Shown: positions 1-11,375, numbered from the stretch's first letter. The stretch: DNA of 64,000 nucleotides from Gautieria morchelliformis (GCA_015179125.1 WHVA01000018.1:432775-496774); one strand, 5' to 3'. Notes: generated by a model not told the origin, from the letters alone. Numbers and translations are program-made.

Positions 1-32
1 TGTTCCGTTAACTTGCTTAGCTCGTCCTGTTC

Positions 33-644
33 TCATGGCATGTCTCCGTCGATCAGTATTTGTCTCGCTTTCATTTTCGCTTTTGCCAGGTTGTTTAGGT
101 GTGACAAGGGGACATTACCTTTCAATGCGGCCGCGTATGTTGCCCCTGTCGTGTTGTCTTCCCCTTGCCATTCCCTCTGTCCTCCCATGCTGTTCAAATG
201 TTCTATGACATTTCTGGCTCCTTCTGTTACTTCTTCTGCCACCTCAGCCGCCTCTTTGGCCCTGTCAGCTGCTGCTTCCAACTCGGCCAGGGTCGTCTCG
301 ATGTGCTTTTCGATGTGTCGCGAGACTGCTGCTCCCGCTGCTCTCGTGGCATCCTCCATCATTAGAATGGCCACCTCCCGAACTCCTTCCTGTAGTGTTT
401 TGCCGCTAACATTGTGTGCAAGTGACAATAACGCGTAACTTAGCTGTTCTGTCGACAATGGATCATCCTTCGTGTAATACCCGTGTTTGTCTAGGAACTG
501 CCTTGCTTGCTCTCTGGTTCTGACCGACGTGTTTGGCTCCAACAACAAATCATATCTAGTTTTGTTGCTGGCTTGTTGTGTGGCGCCTGCCCTTGTGCGA
601 GCTTGTGACGTGGCAGGCGCCTGGGGTTCGACGCTTTGTGGCAT
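33..644 (-). CDS. LINE ORF1 (gag-like) protein, partial element
   Basis: A 203-residue reading frame resembling the first ORF of agaricomycete non-LTR retrotransposons. It has a low-complexity Ala/Gln/Thr-rich start, then a segment with YDLLLEP and REQARQFLDKHGY, then an Ala/Glu-rich stretch at about residues 115-150 that should form a coiled coil. Such proteins bind LINE RNA. The frame stops at TGA 33-35, earlier than I expect for the family, and the sequence to the window edge gives no convincing continuation, so this copy is probably frameshifted. The ORF2 that should follow lies outside the window. It may belong to the same family as the LINE at 5793-8443, which has lost its ORF1. The family call is from recognition of the motif pattern only. 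Confidence 0.6.
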   Translation of the reverse strand: MPQSVEPQAPATSQARTRAGATQQASNKTRYDLLLEPNTSVRTREQARQFLDKHGYYTKDDPLSTEQLSYALLSLAHNVSGKTLQEGVREVAILMMEDATRAAGAAVSRHIEKHIETTLAELEAAADRAKEAAEVAEEVTEGARNVIEHLNSMGGQREWQGEDNTTGATYAAALKGNVPLSHLNNLAKAKMKARQILIDGDMP

Positions 645-2381
645 CGTTTTAACGGCTTCTTTTTCAGGGAAGCTCGGTTTCGCCGCTGGCTGTAGTCAGC
701 GATGCACTGGCGTGCAGTTTAGCAAGCGTGTGCGTAGGGAATGCGATTTTGGGTATTTTGGTGGTGGTGGTAAGCGTGAGAAAAGTTCAATATTTCCTCT
801 ATCAAGCTAGGACCCCCCAAGCCTTCCGAAGCACTTATTTTCGTATATCTTCCACGTTCACAAATTTTTAGCCATTTACATAAAATGCTTCGACTCTCCC
901 GAATCCTTGTCGCCGTGAAGCAGGCGGTCATTCGTGGCGTCACGAGGCACAGTGACGTGAAGCTGCCCAGCGTCGAGGCACACGTCGTCGAGCTCAAGAA
1001 GGACGTGACGAGTGCTCCGTGGCTCGCACTTGATCCGATGGTATGGCCTTTTCAGCGTACTGACGAGAAGCCCATACTTAGCAGGGGACCCGGTGGCTCG
1101 GCATTGATCAGCAAGAGCTTGGACTTTCTTCCCTGTTCCTCCTCCTCCACCTCGTCAGCCACACCGTCCATGTTCACCGAGGGCAATCCCTCGGCCGTTA
1201 GGGTGCTCACCATGCCACCCCTTGTATCCCCAACTTCGTCGTCCAGTCCGAGCACCTTCATACTGGCGTGATCCCCCCCATCTCAGATTATGATGCTGAG
1301 AAAAGGCTGGTCGCATACTTTTTAAGAAAACTGCAAAGGTGCATCAGCTTTCTTGATCAGATGCTAACACGCCGGTTCGGGAGGGTCCCCAGACGCTTGG
1401 ACTTTTGGCACCCACTGGCGCTTCCCCTGTTTTGAAGAGGAAGAAGGAGTTACTCCTAAGAAGAGCTGTACTTTACGAACGGTCCTGTATTCACATCATG
1501 TGATCTTGCCGTATGTCAGTAAGTCATCACACAATAAGCGCAGCCAAGGACAAAAGTCTCATTTTCAGGAGAAGTTGTCAAATCCTAGCCTGAGCGTCTT
1601 CTATAGTTGTCTGTCAGTGTTACATCCTCACTATCGTGGCGGTCCGTCCCAATATATAGTACATGAGAAGCGGCGCTGTCGAATCCTCATACTGTATCCC
1701 GCTCCACCTGCTTGTATACCAGCGTCGCACTCCAATTATGTAGTTATACTCTTGATCTGCGTAGCGTTTGTTGTTTTCCTGTAAGCCATTGATACTCCAA
1801 AACCTTCCGAGCCACGTTTGCGACCCAGACAGGCCCCAAGCAGTAGCATCGCTGCATCAGGAAGGATGCGGGGGGCTGCTTCTGTAAATGATGAGTGATT
1901 GCCCACGATATTAATGTATTGAATTAACTCAGCTTCCCATAGGAAGCATAATCGCCACTTTTAAATTGCTGACTATTAACGGCCCTGATCTCCAACTGAT
2001 AATCGATGATCGATGACGCGTCACGGGTCGATCAGGGGTTGGAGATCGGGCGGAGCTTTAATGTGCTTCCCTGTCACCGGCTAGCTCCCGGCTCGCTGTT
2101 CCGAGGTAAGCCTGAGCCAAATGCACGCGTGTGACGGCAGATCCGCCGCACTCGCTGGGCGCTCCGCCAAAGCTTCCTTCATTAATTCATTGCCCCTTCA
2201 CTCTAGGAACTCTCGGCTATCTTAGGGAAGCCAATGTATTCTGTAGCAGAAGTGCACCATAAGCGCCCAGCGCTTCGAGCACTATAATTGATCTCTCTCT
2301 CTCTCTCGCAGTCTCGCTCTCTCCCGGAAGCTCGCCCCCACGTCCATCCCGCGCACGACGAACGATCCCGCTCGCTGCGCC
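645..2381. other. Stretch with no convincing gene
   Basis: The first part should be LINE 5' leader. An open frame at 885-1271 (+) starts with a true ATG and has coding-like composition in its first 50 codons, but I recognise no domain and it ends in Ser/Pro/Thr-rich sequence, so I do not call it a gene. From 1270 to 2280 I see no structure of note. A (CT)n run lies at 2291-2310, immediately before the GC-rich sugar-kinase remnant, and may be its promoter pyrimidine tract. Confidence 0.4.
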
Positions 2382-2630
2382 GTGCGCCCGTATTCGCGCC
2401 CGCCGCTGCCGGTGCTGGTGTCCGGAACCCTGGTCACCCTCTTCGTCCCCGCCTACCCAGAACCAGGGGGCGCAGCCCGCGCACAAAGCCGCACCCGGCG
2501 GGGAACGACGAGGGCGCACGCGTCGTCAGCGAGGTCGACGCCGTCGGTGTCGCCACCGCCTTCTCCGTCGTCAGGGGCGGCAAGGGCGTCCCCGCACCAT
2601 GCATGATCAAGTCAGCACGGCACTGTCCCT

Positions 2631-3700
2631 GTTGTGATAAACGCAATTATCTTACTCAAATCATTTATATATAAAAAGAAACTAATAGAAAAAAGGAAAA
2701 GAAAAACAAAAGAAAAAACAAAAGAAACACAAACTACATTCACGATAGACGTCGGCGCAGACGACGATCACACGAATTTTACGACATGCTATATTACCCA
2801 TAGATCGGGTAATATACAGGAGTTCGAGCGTCGGCCACGTGCGGTCGATCAGGGACGGCGCGCCTATCGGGTGATGGTATCAGCCATGACATCGACAGGC
2901 GCCAGGCCATAGGTACCGAGGGGTACGGGCACCAAACGCCGCAGAGAATAGTAGACTGCGCAGGGGTACAGGGTGTTGTGGAGTGACCTGAGAAAGTCAT
3001 CTGCAACACATATACTCAATCAGTTGCCACACAAGAGAGGCACAGAGACAGCGGCCCCATCTCCAAGCCCAGCATATATGCTGGGCAGAGTAAAATCAAA
3101 TCCATTTTCTATTTGAATCCCATGACACGTCTGACTGATTACTATCCTAACAACATGTGGACAGGGGCTTTGTATACTAGGTACAGATCTCTATTTCAAA
3201 GCCCAGACAATCCTGACACTATCCCCATCACCCCATGACTTTATGACTATAAATTAGTCACCCCTTAGCTACAAAGTAGTTTTTCGACCCATCCATCCAA
3301 TATCTTGAACACTAGTAGTTACTATCAACATAGTATAAATAGCTACTACAAATGTATGAACAAAATTATCCAGAATCGATTTTTCTGCCTCCTGAAGTTG
3401 CTGTAATCTTGTTTGATAGTTACAGAGCTCAGTTCTTAACAGTTTATTCCAAATCTTCGTTGAGAGTCTACTATCACTGTTTACTCTATACTACCTTAAA
3501 AGCGAACGCTTTTGATTTGACTATCCCTTGGATCGACACCGTTCTTCTGTCGACACGGTCACGTGAACCTCATCCATCAGTGTTGCACGTGCCCCGAAGG
3601 GCTTAGTCAACACACAGAGGGGAGGCGAACATAGTGGTTTCAACCACTAAGCAACAGATTTCATTTGATAAAAAAGGCACTAATTAATATTTTAATCTAA
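2631..3700 (+). repeat. Element Y, copy 1 (1.07 kb, class unknown)
   Basis: About 1070 bp nearly identical, in the opposite orientation, to 17593-18659. It begins GTTGTGATAAACGC and ends TTTTAATCTAA, with an A-rich tract near the start, a TATAAATAG box at about 3334 and a short palindrome AGTGGTT-TC-AACCACT near the end. An 84-codon frame at 3352-3606 follows the TATA box and is also open in the other copy, but most differences between the copies change the amino acid, so selection on a protein is not evident. There are no terminal inverted repeats. Copy 2 is flanked by an 8-bp target duplication, but here the flanks (CTGTCCCT / AAATCCCG) do not match. It separates the sugar-kinase pieces. 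Confidence 0.75.
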
Positions 3701-4195
3701 AAATCCCGACTCAATTATGCAGGGTGCGGGTCTCCCTCGACACCCGCGCGTGTCCCGCTGACCCTCACTTTTGTCCAGGATAGGGCACCAAGACCGTCAT
3801 GTGAGTCGCGCCGCCACCCCGTGCACTGCGCCCTGCTCACCCTCCCTTCATAGTAATCACAACCCGCTTCCGGATATGACCCACGATGAATTTGTGGCCT
3901 GCCTCAGCCCTGTCCTCGCCCCGGAGACCTACACACCGTCTGGCCCGCCGCTGCCCCTTGTCTCCACGCCCCCACACTCCAACCCACGCCTCGCCACCCC
4001 GTCCGCCTTGTCCCCAGTGCTCCGGGCCCGGCATCCTGACCTTCGATCGGCCAGCGCCGCCCAAACGACCCGCCAGCCCTTCAAGGGTGGAGATATTCGT
4101 AAGTTGCGAACATCACCGGCCTCGACGGGCTGGCGCGCGAGCAGGGCTGGCGATCCCGCTGTGTGTTAGTCTCGGAGTCACCCCCGCGGACGTCG

Positions 4196-4922
4196 AGACG
4201 GTGTGTCGTCTCTGTGAGGAATAAGAGTCGAGTTTTTAGATAGGAAGGCGTTATAATTCAGACTTCAACGTGAAGTCGAATCGAGTGTATGATTGCTCCA
4301 ATGTGAGCGAATCGTGTGGGATATGTGAGCGGTGAGATGTATGCGTTGTAGGAGAATAATATCCAAGCCGAGTAACTATGTCTGGGGATAATGAGTTTGA
4401 TTGACTAATCTTCTACTATACATATGACAGCTTTTATCCCCAGTGTGTAACACGCTAAGTCAAAAGAGATGTTACCGGCGCCGGTGGATGGATGTACGAG
4501 GCATGTGCTACGGGGGTTGGAGTGCCGGCTGCTGTTATGCACGTGTATTCTACTTGTCGAATAGGAAAGGAGTCGTATGAAATGGACATAAGGAATGTGT
4601 GGTATGTGGGGAAGGGGGGATGGAAACGAGTGATCGAAAACTATCAGAATCGGAACGCGTCTATACGAAGTGGAGCGTGTGATGGAACGATCGTACTACT
4701 GATCCGTGGGGGCGTCTCGGTCTCGGGGTTCGGGGGCGGATCCGCTGATGGCTGCATCGTCTGTACACTCGTGGACCGGTGGGGCGTTGTGGTGTAGCGA
4801 GTGGAGATGTGTGCGTTCGAGGGGTGGACTGATGATTAGTGGCACGGTTTATGATATGGGTTCTGGGCAGGGGGAATGGGGATATATGGAGTGGGAATGT
4901 GTATGATGTTGGAATTGTAACA
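4196..4922. other. Unassigned insert inside the sugar-kinase remnant
   Basis: About 725 bp of G-rich sequence lies between two kinase exon remnants, far longer than the approximately 50-bp introns elsewhere in this gene. It begins TGTGTCGTCTC and ends TTGTAACA before GTCTCCCC, reminiscent of a solo LTR (TG...CA), but I find no matching 5-bp target duplication. No protein family is recognisable in any frame. Confidence 0.35.
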
Positions 4923-5317
4923 GTCTCCCCATCCCATGTCATCACGGACGCTGACCCCGCCCACCGTGCCGCCGCCCAGCTCATCCAACACGCCAACGTC
5001 GTGTTCTTCTCGTAAGCCGCCGGGTCCCCCACTGCCTGTGCACGTGCATGTGCATCATCCTACTTCGTATGCTGATCGCCGCGCAGGAAACCCTACGCCC
5101 ACACCATCGCCCCCGCCGCCTCCCGGGACAGAGACAAGTGCCACCAGATGCCTATACCGCACGACACACAACACGGCGGACACGCCTTCTTCGGTCGAAA
5201 CAGGTGTTTCAGCGACATTGCTTTTCGCGGCGTCGCGCGTGCGGCGAGTGCATGGGTTACTTCTAGCGCTGGCGTCACCTCCTTTTGGACGGAGAGGAGG
5301 ATCTAGAGCAATTGCAG

Positions 5318-5435
5318 GAGGATATCAGATGGGGCTATCCAGAGAGGCAGATGGGTTGTATAGCCGGATTGGCGGAGCTTCCGATCCCGTTCTATAACAT
5401 CGCTGCCTCTCTCGATAGTCCCATCCGATATCCTC
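5318..5435. repeat. 33-bp imperfect inverted repeat (hairpin)
   Basis: The left arm 5318-5350 and right arm 5403-5435 are reverse complements with about three mismatches, separated by 52 bp. It lies at the 3' end of the sugar-kinase remnant and overlaps the distal part of the small minus-strand gene. It could be a foldback fragment or a convergent-transcript terminator. Confidence 0.7.
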
Positions 5436-5757
5436 TGAGAACCTGAAGTGAATCATGACCGAAATTAAACGGACACACATGGTTTGCAATCGTTGGTTAA
5501 TCTGAACAAGTGTTTCGTTTATTTGAGCTAGCTGTTGATTCATTTGGGCATTTTGCTGATTCGGTTTGGCATTTTGTTGATTCATTTGTGCCATGATCTG
5601 CGCGTTCTGCTGAAACAGATGATTCGTCTAGCCCGGTGGGGACGTCGGTAACCTCATCCTCTGCCGATTCCGCGCCGGCCCACTCGCACTCGTCGTTTCC
5701 GAACATCTTCATCATGAGCTCAAGATCGCGCGCCTTCTCCTTCTGCAAGTCCGCCAT
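5325..5757 (-). CDS. Small hypothetical protein with Gln/Asn-rich repeats, spliced
   Basis: A gene of unknown function starts at ATG 5757. Exon 1 (5757-5653) encodes MADLQKEKARDLELMM followed by an acidic stretch. A 43-bp intron (5652-5610) begins GTTACC, has a GCTAGAC branch-like site and ends TTTCAG. The join is in phase and leads to repeats of the type QQNAQMNQQLAQINE, an amphipathic, probably coiled-coil region. Downstream the frame runs into the hairpin at 5318-5435 and reaches a stop at 5325, so the real 3' end may use another intron or be lost. The poly(A) end of a LINE lies only 35 bp upstream of the start codon, so the native promoter has been displaced. Confidence 0.5.
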
Positions 5758-5791
5758 GGCCCTTCTCTCCTCGCCACCGGCAGCTCCCCTC

Positions 5792-5831
<40 letters not shown>

Positions 5832-5985
5832 CCCAGGTTACGTCTTTTGGGGCAGCGCCCCATGTAAGACGGTATACATATTCTTCCTCATATTTCTTCC
5901 TTCTCTCCTTTAGATCTCTTTCTCTGCTTATGCTCGAGGGGCGTGGCCCCGAGCGAGTCCGTGCCTTTGTGGGCGAGGTGTGCGA

Positions 5986-7638
5986 CTATCGTCTCCTCTC
6001 TTCGCGCCGCCTTCTACTTCCTCTTTTCCTTTTGTTTTCCTTCTGTTGCGGGAGAGAGACATCTCCGTACTGTTTCTCGAACCTCTTTGTGTCTTGTATG
6101 TACCCGAATAGATATTGCATGGCCTTGTGTCCTCCCAATAGTGTCCTTATGGATTTTGCACCCCTTCCCAGCTTCCTCCGCATCCTCTTCCTCTGCTCGC
6201 TGTATGCCGGACACTGGAACAAGAAGTGCTGCACTGTCTCATGTGCGTTTTTGCACGCTGGGCACGTGGGCGACCCTGCCTTTCCTAACTTGTATAGGTA
6301 TTTGTTCAACGGTACGTGTCCCGTCCTCAGCTGCACGAGCAGGCTGGCCTGTTTGCGCGGCATACTCTTCGTGATCTTCGTGAATGCTGTCGACGGCATG
6401 GTGGGGTCAATCTCGTATGCGCGCATAGCTCTGGGAGACTTAGCAAAGTTTTCCCTCGCTTTCTGCTTCAACTGTGCGTCATGTCTCTGGATTTCAGCCG
6501 CCCTGCTTACAGGTAGCGTTCCCCGGCACTCGGTCGGTATGTCTCTCTCCTCGCTGGTCTCTCCGCTCGCCGCCTTCTTCGCTTCCTCATCCGCTCTCTC
6601 GTTTCCTTTTATTCCTTCATGACCCGGTACCCATCTCATAGTCACCTTAACTCCCGCCTGCTGCTGGACCACGCCCTGGATCTGCCTGTGTACCACATTG
6701 ACGAGGTATTGGCCGGGGATGGCTCGTTCGGTCCTAGTTGTCTGGATCGCTGCTTGGCTGTCTAGGGCTATCGTGAATCTCTCGCCCCTCTCCGCGTTCA
6801 GCATTTTGGCTCCGATCGCTGCGGCCGCCAATTCGGCCTCGAATACGGTGTGTTCGCTTTGTGGCCCCATGTATAGCCTTGCTGTGCTGCATTCTATCCC
6901 GTTCCTGTACAACACTGCAGCTGCCCCTACGCCGTCTTCCATGCTCGAGCCATCTGTGTACACTACTACGTCCGCTCTGTCCGCGTGTATGTCTTCTATG
7001 GCTTTTTCTTTGGTTGACGGGATCCTCGTGCTGAATGAAGGCTTCCATTTGGGCCCAAGCACTACCGTATGGATTTTCTCCATCGTGTCCGGGTTTAGCT
7101 CGAAGGCATGCATCATCTCGTGTAGGGGGGATCTGTGGCGTTTGACGTACCTCTTCGCTGCTCTCCTAGTTCCTCCTGCTAGCGGGTGGCTTTGGGGTAG
7201 GCTCGCCAATCGCACAGCTACTCTGTGTACTATTTTGGTGACCATTAGCGGGAATGGGAGGAGGTTGGCATTTGCGTCAAGAGTGTCGGTTGCCGTGGTT
7301 CTAAGTGCGCCCGTGATGTCTAGCGCGACCTGTCTCTGGATTCTCCCTAGCTTGTTCACGAACCCCTTCGTGCCCTTGGCTCTGTCTGTCGCTGGGGTAA
7401 GGAAGACGTCAGCGGCGTACAGTATTCTTGGTATCGCGACCGTCAGGTAGTAGTTTCTCATGTACTTAGCTACTATTCCCCTTGATGGCTTCGCCAGTCT
7501 TTTGTACTGTCCTATGTATGCCTCTCCCTTCTTCAACGCGTAATTGACGTGTTCCTGAAATCTCAGCTCCTGGTCCATGATAACTCCTAGGAACTTGTGC
7601 GTCGCCGTAGGCCGAATCACGTGCCGTCCCACCTTCAT
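5986..7638 (-). pseudogene. LINE ORF2, C-terminal part: RT thumb, RNase H, zinc knuckle
   Basis: A 550-codon open frame. The first ~130 residues (THKFLGVIMDQELRFQEHV onward) are the segment after the RT palm in LINE ORF2 proteins. An RNase H domain follows: VVVYTDGSSMEDG (first Asp), TVFEAELAAAAIGAKML (Glu), IALDSQAAIQ (Asp) and VPGHEGIKGNERADEEAK (His and last Asp). The C-terminus has a CPAC...H...C knuckle. All RNase H acidic residues are present, so this part has not decayed. It joins upstream sequence in a different frame, so the full ORF2 is broken. Confidence 0.85.
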
Positions 7639-7672
7639 TGACGGTCTCTTTGCTGGTTTTGTTTTCCTCGGC

Positions 7673-8070
7673 TTAGTTGTGCTTGGGGCGCTGCTCGTTG
7701 GTTCCTACGGTAGCGTTTATTGTTGTGTCTATGGGGAAGTGATCGCTTTTCGGCAGTCGCTCTTCTGGTACTGTTGTGCATCTGATCAGTCTCTCTACCA
7801 GCGAAGGTGTTGCAAACACATTATCTGTTTGTGTGTAGTTTCCTGTGGCTATCGCCTTGAGCATGGGGATTCCCTTCGGCAGCGTCATGTGTAGATCGTG
7901 CTATGCTATGGCGTCCAGCAACTCTTGCGCTTCGTCGAGGTTAGCTCTGGTAAACAGGTGCGAGTTACGTAGCTCGTCCCATATCGGGTGGTGCCTATTG
8001 AAGTCCCCTACCCAGATCATCCCTTCTGCCTCACACTCGCTCGTATTTCCGTCTGCTGCTTGCTCTTGTA
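7673..8070 (-). pseudogene. LINE AP-endonuclease domain segment, out of place
   Basis: This stretch encodes the C-terminal half of an AP-type endonuclease (endonuclease/exonuclease/phosphatase fold): EGMIWVGDFNRHHPIWDE carries the GDFN metal/nucleotide motif, and KSDHFPI carries the SDH catalytic motif. LINEs use this domain to nick the target. In LINE ORF2 it precedes RT, yet here it lies between two RT parts. One in-frame stop lies after DAIA (about 7902). The upstream endonuclease half (the catalytic Glu region) is absent. Confidence 0.75.
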
Positions 8071-8443
8071 TGCATCGATGGGTCCTTCTCTCTCCGTGTG
8101 GTGAGTCCCATCAATCCGAACTTGTCTACCGCGAACTGGCAGTGGTGTTTCCTGGCCCAGCTGTACGCACCCCCCGGCCTGACCATTATGTCTCTCAGCT
8201 TATTGAACGCTTCTTCCAGATCTTTTCCTTCCGCTATTATGGTAGTGTCGTCGACGAATCCCACACAGCCCTCTCCTCTCGCTTTTTGGGCAATGTCAAT
8301 CAGGTCCCCGTTGTAGAATTGGTAGGCGATTGCGGACAGGGGGGCAGCCCTGGTCTATTCCTCGCCCTATGGGCCTGGTCGCTGATCTGTAGTTGTCTAG
8401 GCTGACAGAGGTGAGCCTGTTTCCGACTTTTCTGTCTAGGAAG
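8071..8443 (-). pseudogene. LINE reverse transcriptase palm segment
   Basis: Translated in the minus sense, 8443 to about 8075 gives RPIGRGIDQGCPLSAIAYQF, then GFVDDTTIIAEGKD with the catalytic FVDD box, then the following helix up to TRREKDPS. This is RT motifs 4-5 of a LINE ORF2. The sequence then switches to the endonuclease segment, whereas the expected continuation (KTKPAKRPSMKVGRHVIRP) resumes near 7660. Upstream it ends abruptly at transposase sequence, the 5' truncation point. Confidence 0.75.
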
Positions 8444-9362
8444 AATCCTCAGAGGACTCTGCCACTGATGATGTGAATTCTAAGAATATATTGGCAGACC
8501 GTCAAATGCGTGTTAACAAACTCTTGGAGGAGATGCGAAAGGGCCGCATACCAATCGATGATCAAAATGAAGAAGAAATGACTGCAGATGGAGCATTGAA
8601 CATCTTGAATTACAAGAATTTCCCAGAACTGCGTTGAGCAAGAGCAAAACTGAGTGTCAAAGTGCGTGATCTAAAACTTGCTGTTATCTTTCGTTCACGA
8701 ATTACTGCAATGGTTGGGACACTCAACTTTTACATGGACACAGAGCTGTCATATTCATGGAGAGCGGGCTCTCTGGTTGTTGCTAAATCACTGGGGCTTG
8801 GAGTTCAGAGTGGATCAAAACGAGCACGCAACATACGCACCTGGATTCATCAATTCCTTGCCTCTGGCAAACTACCCACTCATCGTTGAGGTCAGAACCA
8901 TTCATCCATCTTGGACCATGAAGATTTTGCACAAGGGATCCAGCTTCGTCTGATGGAAAAGGCCAAGGGTGGCTATGTTCGAGTGCAGGATATTGTAGAC
9001 TTTGTTGCCACACCTGAGATGCAAGCGAAGTTAGGATCAAAAACACGGAATATCTCAGTGAGGACTGCCCGACTATGGCTAAAGAAGTTGGATTGGCGAT
9101 ATGGTCGAAAGAAGAATGGCATGTACATTGATGATCATGAACGAGAAGATGTTGTTCAATACCGAAAGGAGTTCCTTACACAATGGAAAGAGTATTAAAA
9201 ATTTACCTATGACAATGATGGGAACATTGATAACACCCTGAGAGGCTTCCCAGTTCCTCAAAAGGGCTGATTTCGACTCATTCTAGTCACCCATGATGAA
9301 TCCACATTCTATGCATATGATCGCCGAAAGACTCAATGGTCTCATTCAAGTGACAAGGCAAC
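8444..9362 (+). pseudogene. DDE transposase, N-terminal half
   Basis: Plus-strand remnant of a DDE-superfamily transposase abundant in agaricomycetes. One frame reads VNSKNILADRQMRVNKLLEE, then a region rich in Lys/Arg with LMEKAKGGYVRVQDIVDFV (DNA-binding helices), VRTARLWLKKLDWRYGRKKN, and finally VTHDESTFYAYDRRKTQW, where the Asp of THDEST should be the first catalytic acid. At least four in-frame stops (near 8636, 8887, 9196, 9268) interrupt it, with no net frameshift noticed. It ends at DKATP, exactly where the other half (10773-11375, minus strand) begins with GEGASLM. Whether it is Tc1/mariner-like or another DDE class I cannot tell. Confidence 0.7.
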
Positions 9363-10490
9363 CCCAGCCTATCCTGACCCTGAGTAGGAAGAAGAGCGCC
9401 ATGAATATGATAGAGGCCTCCCTGAATTTTGAAGACATATGGCCCAGGTCTATTCACGACTGTGTCATCTATGTTCACTCCCACAGAGACGAATGCCAGT
9501 GCAGCGTTATAGTTCCAAATCTTTTCCCTAAACTGTTTGCCACGCCTGTCTTGGCTGACCAAAAGAGTCTTTAGTGGTTCTGGAGGTTCCATCAACAATT
9601 CAAGGTGTATCTGGCCCTTTGAACAACATATACCAAATTTGGGCTCAGCAATGGTAGAGTCGGACAGACGCTCTGCCTTCCAATGCCATGCTTTACATTT
9701 TGGACATTTGTCATCCATAGCACCAAGGTCATGAGGTGCAATCTGTTGTTCAATCAAAGGGTGACGTGCTAGCGGAAGGGTTCTTAAAGGCATTGGTGGA
9801 GGCGGTGGAAGTGGAGGGGGCTGAGGAGGAGCAGGTGGATGCAGAGGGTGTGGAGGCACAGGGGGCACAGGGGCAACAGGAGGCACAGGTTGTTGTGGAG
9901 CTGGCTGATTAGGCAGTGGAAGTGGAGGGGCCCGAGGATGAGCAGGTGGATGTGGAGGCTGTGGAAGCACAGGTCGTTGTGGTGCAGGCTGCTGCTGGAG
10001 TGGCATTTGATTTAGGAGAGGTTCAGGGTTTGGATTCAATGCCTGTGCACGTCGTCATGGCCGTCCTCGTTGTGGCAGAGGCATAGGATTGATATTAGCA
10101 GCCTGGGCCCGCAACAGAGCTACAGCTGCAGAGCCTATAGGGACAGGAGGAGGAGGTGCTGCCTGGGCCTGTCTTTGACGCACAGGTGCAAGAGGCATAT
10201 CAGCTAACTGTTCCTGTATGGCACATACAGCATCCCGAGGACTTAGATCAGGTGGAATGGCATTTGAAGGTCCAGCCACAGGAGGCCAAGGAATTGCATT
10301 GTCCTGAGGGAGTAGAGGTCGAGGAAATGGCTGAGGAGGTGGAGGGTCAGGATTTCGAAGACGTTCTTCAGCTGCAGCGAGAACCCTATCCCGACGACGC
10401 ATAGAAGGGGACGTCATTGGCAACCGCCACTGACGCTCCAGAGCACGCTCCTCCTGCCTATCACACTCTGGTGTAGAGGGCTCCCTTGAA
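9363..10490 (-). pseudogene. Helitron RepHel N-terminal fragment
   Basis: In the minus sense this starts with EPSTPECDRQEERALERQW, matching the start of the RepHel protein at 39739, then a long Pro/Leu/Gln-rich tract, then the conserved Helitron N-terminal region (HDLGAMDDKCPKCKAWHW, FREKIWNYNAALAFVSV, GLYHIHGALLP). It stops abruptly near 9362, where it meets the transposase. One in-frame stop lies near 10052. The metal-binding-like CPKC...H is retained. The Rep and helicase domains are missing. Confidence 0.75.
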
Positions 10491-10772
10491 TTATAGTCAG
10501 TTTCAAATCAAGCCAATATATATATATATAATATAAAGGATACTCACATTTTCACAATGACTGTAGCTCACGGCCAACAATAGGGGATACCAGGGAGGCA
10601 GTCAATGTCCACCTAAACCGTCTAAACCTAATGTGTGCCACCAAACCAATCCCAGTTCACAGACCACACTGGCTATCAGAGTTATAACTCTGGCCGGAAT
10701 CAAACTGCAATGCAAGCTCCCACTGCAGAGATGTATAACCAGATGATGGATGCCTTTCATCGCAATGACAAT
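10491..10772. repeat. Helitron-derived scraps and (TA)n run
   Basis: A (TA)n microsatellite at about 10519-10534 is followed by sequence (10630-10715) that is the reverse complement of the pre-RepHel region of Helitron B (32299-32370). A further 50 bp (10722-10772, plus strand) is nearly identical to 42255-42305 in the RepHel gene of Helitron D (MYNQMMDAFHRND). Orientation changes within 150 bp show multiple rearrangements. Confidence 0.65.
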
Positions 10773-11375
10773 AACAAAAGTCGGGCTGACAAAATAAAAG
10801 ACGCTGGCAGCAGCAGGCTGTCTTCCCTGTCTCACATTTGACGCCTGGACACTGGGCATTCAAGGTTCCAGTTTGTGGCCAAAGACCCCGCTCACGAATA
10901 ATAGTCTCCATGCCTTTAAACCATCCAGGCATTGTCGGATGGTCATCTGGGTAATAAAAATCTTGTGATTGCTGATTAGCACCAGTCCCAAAAGAACCAT
11001 TTCGCATCCTTGGTGTGTCTTTATTTGGCACCCAATCCTTGCTTGCACCCTTGGGCATTTTTCGTGCAGAAAGGGCATCAGCAGCTCACTTTGGGTGGCT
11101 AGGGGCATTGTCAAATGCAAAGAGGCCAGTGGCAAATCCATTGACCTTAGATTCAAAGATGTCAATTGCTTTTTCTACCTGTCGCATCAAGTCATCACAG
11201 GAGAAGTATCCATCACGGTCCTTCCCAGCTTTGAAAATGATGTGTGCCTCACTAAATTCAGCAAACCGGTCAGTGATTGTTACTGGGTTGGAAAGGTACG
11301 CACTCATTGCCATCAGTAAGCCATCCCCATTCTGAGGTGACAAAGTCAGAAATCATCAAGGAGGCACCTTCACCG
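10773..11375 (-). pseudogene. DDE transposase, C-terminal half
   Basis: Minus-strand sequence beginning GEGASLMISDFVTSEWGWL, continuing AGKDRDGYFSCDDLMRQVEK, then FAFDNAPSH, which should carry the second catalytic Asp (DNxxxH), then MPKGASKDW, SQDFYYPDDHP and a Cys-rich CETGKTACCCQRLLF. It is the direct protein continuation of the plus-strand piece at 8444-9362, so one transposase gene has been split and the parts inverted relative to each other. The final catalytic Glu region is missing because Helitron sequence takes over at 10772. On its other side it is fused to Helitron codons TNQHTL. Confidence 0.7.

Larger units (their letters stand above)
2382..5290 (+). pseudogene. Ketohexokinase-like pfkB sugar kinase, fragmented
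   Basis: Remnants of one host gene can be followed across 2.9 kb. An N-terminal piece (2382-2500) reads VSGTLVTLFVPAYPEPGG. A piece in another frame (about 2495-2615) reads GNDEGARVVSEV and GVATAFSVVRGGKGVPA, with roughly 40 residues apparently deleted between them. After the Y insertion, an acceptor (CTGAC then TTTTGTCCAG) leads to an exon at 3779 which, across a GTGAGT...CATAG intron of about 50 bp, reads TKTVINHNPLPDMTHDEF. Further pieces read GLDGLAREQGW (4115-4150) and, at 4923-5012, DADPAHRAAAQLIQHANVVF, followed by a GTAAGC...GCGCAG intron. The order matches ketohexokinase-like pfkB kinases, which phosphorylate fructose or related sugars. No C-terminal GAGD catalytic motif is visible. 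Frameshifts, deletions and an insertion make this a pseudogene. I am fairly sure of the family, less so of the exon edges. Confidence 0.6.
5793..8443 (-). mobile_element. Tad1-like LINE, 5'-truncated and rearranged
   Basis: A minus-strand non-LTR retrotransposon. Its 3' end is marked by 39 consecutive T on the plus strand (5793-5831), i.e. an A39 tail. Upstream in sense orientation are a short 3' UTR, an RNase H/zinc-knuckle segment, and reverse transcriptase and endonuclease segments. The element is 5'-truncated, as target-primed reverse transcription often leaves LINEs. At 8443 it abuts a plus-strand DDE transposase remnant. The internal order of domains is abnormal (see the segment entries). 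The uninterrupted tail suggests a fairly recent insertion. Confidence 0.85.
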